Part shown: one piece after another, positions 4,795 to 6,472 of the stretch | Position numbering within the stretch: the stretch's first letter is position 1 | Layout: every line of letters starts with the position of its first letter | Source of the DNA: Firmicutes bacterium UBA1065 | GTDB lineage: Bacteria > Bacillota > Clostridia > Tissierellales > Sedimentibacteraceae | Length of the DNA: 6,472 bases | Reading direction: 5' to 3' | Assembly: GCA_002316225.1 (NCBI GenBank) | Contig: DCDC01000044.1 | Span: forward strand, 1-6,472 | Notes under the pieces: model-generated | The model's input: the letters and a program-made list of their open reading frames with translations, nothing else | Told to the model about the DNA's origin: nothing | The model's database searches: none | Program-made: the position numbers and the translations under genes

Positions 4795-5808
4795 CTAAAC
4801 TATCAGTGCCTGAAAAGCATTGAACAAATAACCGATAATTATGATTCCAATTGTACAGATAGCAATAAACAGAGCCAGCAGTTTGGGCTTTATAGCCTTT
4901 CGCAACATAATCATTGAAGGCAGCGAAAGCGTGGTTACCGCCATCATAAAAGACAAGATAACTCCAAGCTGTGCGCCTTTAGCAAATAACGCTTCTGCAA
5001 CGGGTATTGTACCGAATATATCCGCATACATTGGAACACCGATTAATGTCGCCAATATTACCCCAAAGGGATTATTGCTTCCTAGTGCAGTTGACACCCA
5101 TCCTTCAGGAATCCAGTTATGAATGACCGCCCCGATACCAACACCGATCAAGATATAGGGGAACACCTTCTTAAATGTCGAAAGCATTTGCTCTTTGGCA
5201 TAAACAAGCCGGTCTTTTCTTGTTAAATTGGGGGATTCTATATCTACGCTACCTGCAGTATATATAAAGCTCTCTACATGCTTCTCCATGTGCAGCTTCT
5301 CAATAAGCGTACCGCCGATAACAGCTATTATCAGACCGGCAATAACGTATATGACAGCAACCTTTGCGCCGAAGATGCTCATAAGCAGAACAAGCGAGCC
5401 GAGATCTACCATAGGTGATGATATCAGGAACGAAAATGTCACGCCCAAAGGCAGGCCTGCAGATGTAAAGCCGATAAAGAGCGGTATTGAAGAGCATGAA
5501 CAGAAAGGTGTTACCGTTCCAAGCAGGGCAGCAACCGAGTTGGCTCCGATACCATGAAAACGTCCTAATATCTTCCTGCTTCGCTCGGGCGGAAAATAAC
5601 TTTGGATGTAGCTAATTATAAAAATCAAAAAACACAAGAGTAGGGTAATTTTAATAACATCATAAATAAAAAATTGAACGCTTCCAATCCAACGGCTAGT
5701 CGTGTCAAAACCCAATAAATTAAGTCCTCTGCTGATTAAATCATTTAGCCATTTCATCCCTAGTAACTGACTTTGGAAAAAATCCCAGATTGCCTTCAAT
5801 GTTTGCAT
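4795..5808 (-). CDS. arsP: ArsP/DUF318-family permease, probable organoarsenical exporter
   Basis: A 337-residue membrane protein with about eight hydrophobic segments. It has the two-part DUF318 (ArsP_1) layout: an N-half with TPFCSCSSIPLFIGFTSAGL (Cys103 and Cys105), then a hydrophilic loop at about 170-213, then a C-half with GVPMYADIFGTIPVAEALFA and TTLSLPSMIMLRKA. In Campylobacter jejuni, ArsP exports trivalent organoarsenicals such as methylarsenite and reduced roxarsone, not inorganic arsenite. The conserved CSCS motif and the arsR-led operon support that role here. Other DUF318 permeases lie in different contexts, so the exact substrate is inferred. The ATG at 5808 follows the arsR stop by 67 bp; its ribosome-binding site (GCGAGG, about 10 nt away) is a little distant. 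The stop codon TAG is part of the ribosome-binding site of the next gene. It would work alongside Acr3, giving two efflux routes in one operon. Confidence 0.87.
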   Translation of the reverse strand: MQTLKAIWDFFQSQLLGMKWLNDLISRGLNLLGFDTTSRWIGSVQFFIYDVIKITLLLCFLIFIISYIQSYFPPERSRKILGRFHGIGANSVAALLGTVTPFCSCSSIPLFIGFTSAGLPLGVTFSFLISSPMVDLGSLVLLMSIFGAKVAVIYVIAGLIIAVIGGTLIEKLHMEKHVESFIYTAGSVDIESPNLTRKDRLVYAKEQMLSTFKKVFPYILIGVGIGAVIHNWIPEGWVSTALGSNNPFGVILATLIGVPMYADIFGTIPVAEALFAKGAQLGVILSFMMAVTTLSLPSMIMLRKAIKPKLLALFIAICTIGIIIIGYLFNAFQALIV

Positions 5809-5875
5809 ATAATAAAAACCTCGCCTTCTAACTCACAATAACAGTCGGATATTTTCTATTAAAGCCAAATCCTCT

Positions 5876-6205
5876 TTAACAACATTGATTATTGGATTTT
5901 TTGCATAGTTTACAAATACAATCTTCTTTGTCGCTTGTTATGCATACTAAAAAAGTTTTAAGTTCATCTATTTTTTCCATATTAAGCGCATATCTCATCC
6001 AGGCACCATCACGTACTGCATTTACAAGTCCGCTTTCAGATAATATCTTCATGTGATAGCTAAGAGTGGATTGGGAAATGCTTAATTTTTCCAATATTTC
6101 GCATGCGCACATTTCTCCGCACGATAACATATCAATAATCTTTAATCGCGTTTCATCTGACATAGCCTTAATTGCAGGAACATAATCTTCATATGAATGT
6201 TTCAT
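5876..6205 (-). CDS. arsR: ArsR/SmtB-family arsenic-responsive repressor
   Basis: A 109-residue winged-helix repressor that should bind the operon's own promoter as a dimer and let go when As(III) or Sb(III) is bound. AMSDETRLKIIDML is the usual helix near the N-terminus, and the recognition helix-turn-helix is about residues 36-60 (ILEKLSISQSTLSYHMKILS), followed by the wing AVRDGAWMRYAL. CGEMCACEIL gives Cys29, Cys33 and Cys35, close to the ELCVCDL metal site of classical ArsR proteins. The tail adds Cys88, 96, 98, 101, 108 and 109. The frame continues upstream to an ATG at 6289, but that region holds the promoter. The ATG at 6205 has AGGAGG 8 nt upstream and the proper ArsR N-terminus, so it is the start. 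It is the first gene of the operon and almost certainly autoregulated. Confidence 0.95.
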   Translation of the reverse strand: MKHSYEDYVPAIKAMSDETRLKIIDMLSCGEMCACEILEKLSISQSTLSYHMKILSESGLVNAVRDGAWMRYALNMEKIDELKTFLVCITSDKEDCICKLCKKSNNQCC

Positions 6206-6240
6206 ATAATAACCTCCTACATGTTTATATGCATCAATGT

Positions 6241-6293
6241 TATCGAATGTTCTCGATATAATAATAACGAACATATCGATAGTTGTCAATATG
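6241..6293. promoter_or_regulatory. Tandem putative ArsR operators (two imperfect 20-bp repeats)
   Basis: Two direct copies, TATCGAATGTTCTCGATATA (6241-6260) and TATCGATAGTTGTCAATATG (6274-6293), match at 13 of 20 positions and start 33 bp apart, about three helical turns. The first is also a dyad, TATCGA-N6-TCGATA. The right copy covers the -35 element and part of the spacer; the left copy covers the probable start point just after the -10. A dimeric repressor bound at both would block RNA polymerase. Assignment to ArsR is from position and symmetry. Confidence 0.68.
6261..6289 (-). promoter_or_regulatory. Sigma-A-type promoter of the ars operon
   Basis: On the minus strand a perfect -35 TTGACA (6289-6284), a 17-bp spacer and a -10 TATTAT (6266-6261) lie upstream of arsR. 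Transcription would begin near 6254, leaving a leader of about 48 nt before the arsR ATG at 6205. This is the only strong promoter seen in the six-gene block. It overlaps two copies of a 20-bp repeat that are the likely ArsR operators. Confidence 0.82.
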
Positions 6294-6314
6294 ATTTTGT
6301 TGTAAGTTAACTAT

Positions 6315-6354
6315 AAAAAACGCCGACTAAGATACCACTGCACCTTAATCGGCG
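6315..6354 (-). terminator. Intrinsic terminator of the gene upstream of the ars operon
   Basis: On the minus strand an 11-bp GC-rich stem (CGCCGATTAAG with CTTAGTCGGCG, one U-G wobble) with a 12-nt loop is followed directly by six T residues (6320-6315). It points away from the gene fragment entering at the right edge and ends 25 bp before the ars -35 element, insulating the operon from read-through. Confidence 0.82.
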
Positions 6355-6425
6355 GCAAACCCATTTTATATTTTCTATTATTATCGATTCCTGACTTAAA
6401 CCATTAATACTATTTTATTACAACC

Positions 6426-6472
6426 TTATAGTTTCACTTCTATTTCCAGACCCGACTTAAACTCTACCACTA
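6426..6472 (-). CDS. C-terminal end of an unidentified gene, cut by the window edge
   Basis: A minus-strand frame open to the right edge ends VVEFKSGLEIEVKL-stop (TAA at 6428-6426), 72 bp before a strong terminator on the same strand. The terminator implies a real gene ends here. The alternating strand-like tail (xVxFKSGLEIEVxL) is reminiscent of the last strand of some large serine recombinases, but 14 residues are too few to assign a family. The following 70 bp hold no gene. Confidence 0.4.
   Translation of the reverse strand, partial: VVEFKSGLEIEVKL

Noticed and set aside
5228..5557. Plus-strand open frame of 109 codons inside the permease gene
   Set aside because: Antisense shadow of a conserved membrane protein gene; no domain features.
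4795..6205. Undescribed defence or toxin-antitoxin system in the main gene block
   Set aside because: All six genes fit a known type of arsenic resistance operon, with matching motifs and regulation.
6206..6289. Longer ArsR starting at the ATG at 6289
   Set aside because: That extension would cover the -35, -10 and operator repeats, and the ATG at 6205 has an ideal ribosome-binding site and a family-typical N-terminus.
1..6472. CRISPR array, tRNA or rRNA genes, complete insertion sequence
   Set aside because: No regularly spaced direct repeats, no cloverleaf-like segments with conserved T-loop, no rRNA signature and no transposase reading frame were found on either strand.

Overview
The window looks like a low-GC Gram-positive genome, most likely an anaerobic member of the Clostridia. 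The DNA is AT-rich, the ribosome-binding sites are strong (GGAGG types), the genes are tightly packed, and the closest remembered relatives of the proteins are clostridial. Every supported gene lies on the minus strand, so the map is read from right to left. No species can be named from the sequence alone.

Right part (6472 to 2217): the tail of an unidentified gene enters from the right edge and is closed by a good intrinsic terminator. About 25 bp further on starts a complete six-gene arsenic resistance operon: arsR (repressor), an ArsP/DUF318-type permease, a cysteine-rich DUF2703 protein, a small cysteine-rich thioredoxin-fold protein, acr3 (arsenite efflux) and arsC (thioredoxin-coupled arsenate reductase). 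A single sigma-A-like promoter (TTGACA, 17 bp, TATTAT) drives it. Two imperfect 20-bp direct repeats, 33 bp apart, overlay the -35/spacer and the start-point region and are the obvious ArsR operators. A long AT-rich hairpin contains the arsC stop codon and closes the operon.

The genes form a coherent pathway. ArsC reduces As(V) to As(III). Acr3 expels As(III). The ArsP-like permease probably expels trivalent organoarsenicals. The two Cys-rich thioredoxin-fold proteins are plausible arsenite-binding or electron-delivering partners, taking the place of ArsD, since neither arsD nor arsA is present. ArsR senses As(III) and releases the promoter.

Left part (2216 to 1): a 200-bp stretch of uncertain, probably decayed sequence is followed by a GNAT acetyltransferase closely resembling PhnO (aminoalkylphosphonate N-acetyltransferase). 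Then come an unlisted 46-codon glycine-rich membrane-type peptide, a complete pirin, and two relics: an internally deleted, frame-broken DUF1801 gene and the C-terminal end of a 23S rRNA uracil-C5-methyltransferase (RlmD/TrmA family) broken by two in-frame stops. These relics, and a possible recombinase tail at the right edge, mark the surroundings as a rearranged accessory region. The ars operon type itself is known in Firmicutes. The less described parts are the two Cys-rich redox proteins, the PhnO-like neighbour and the relics.
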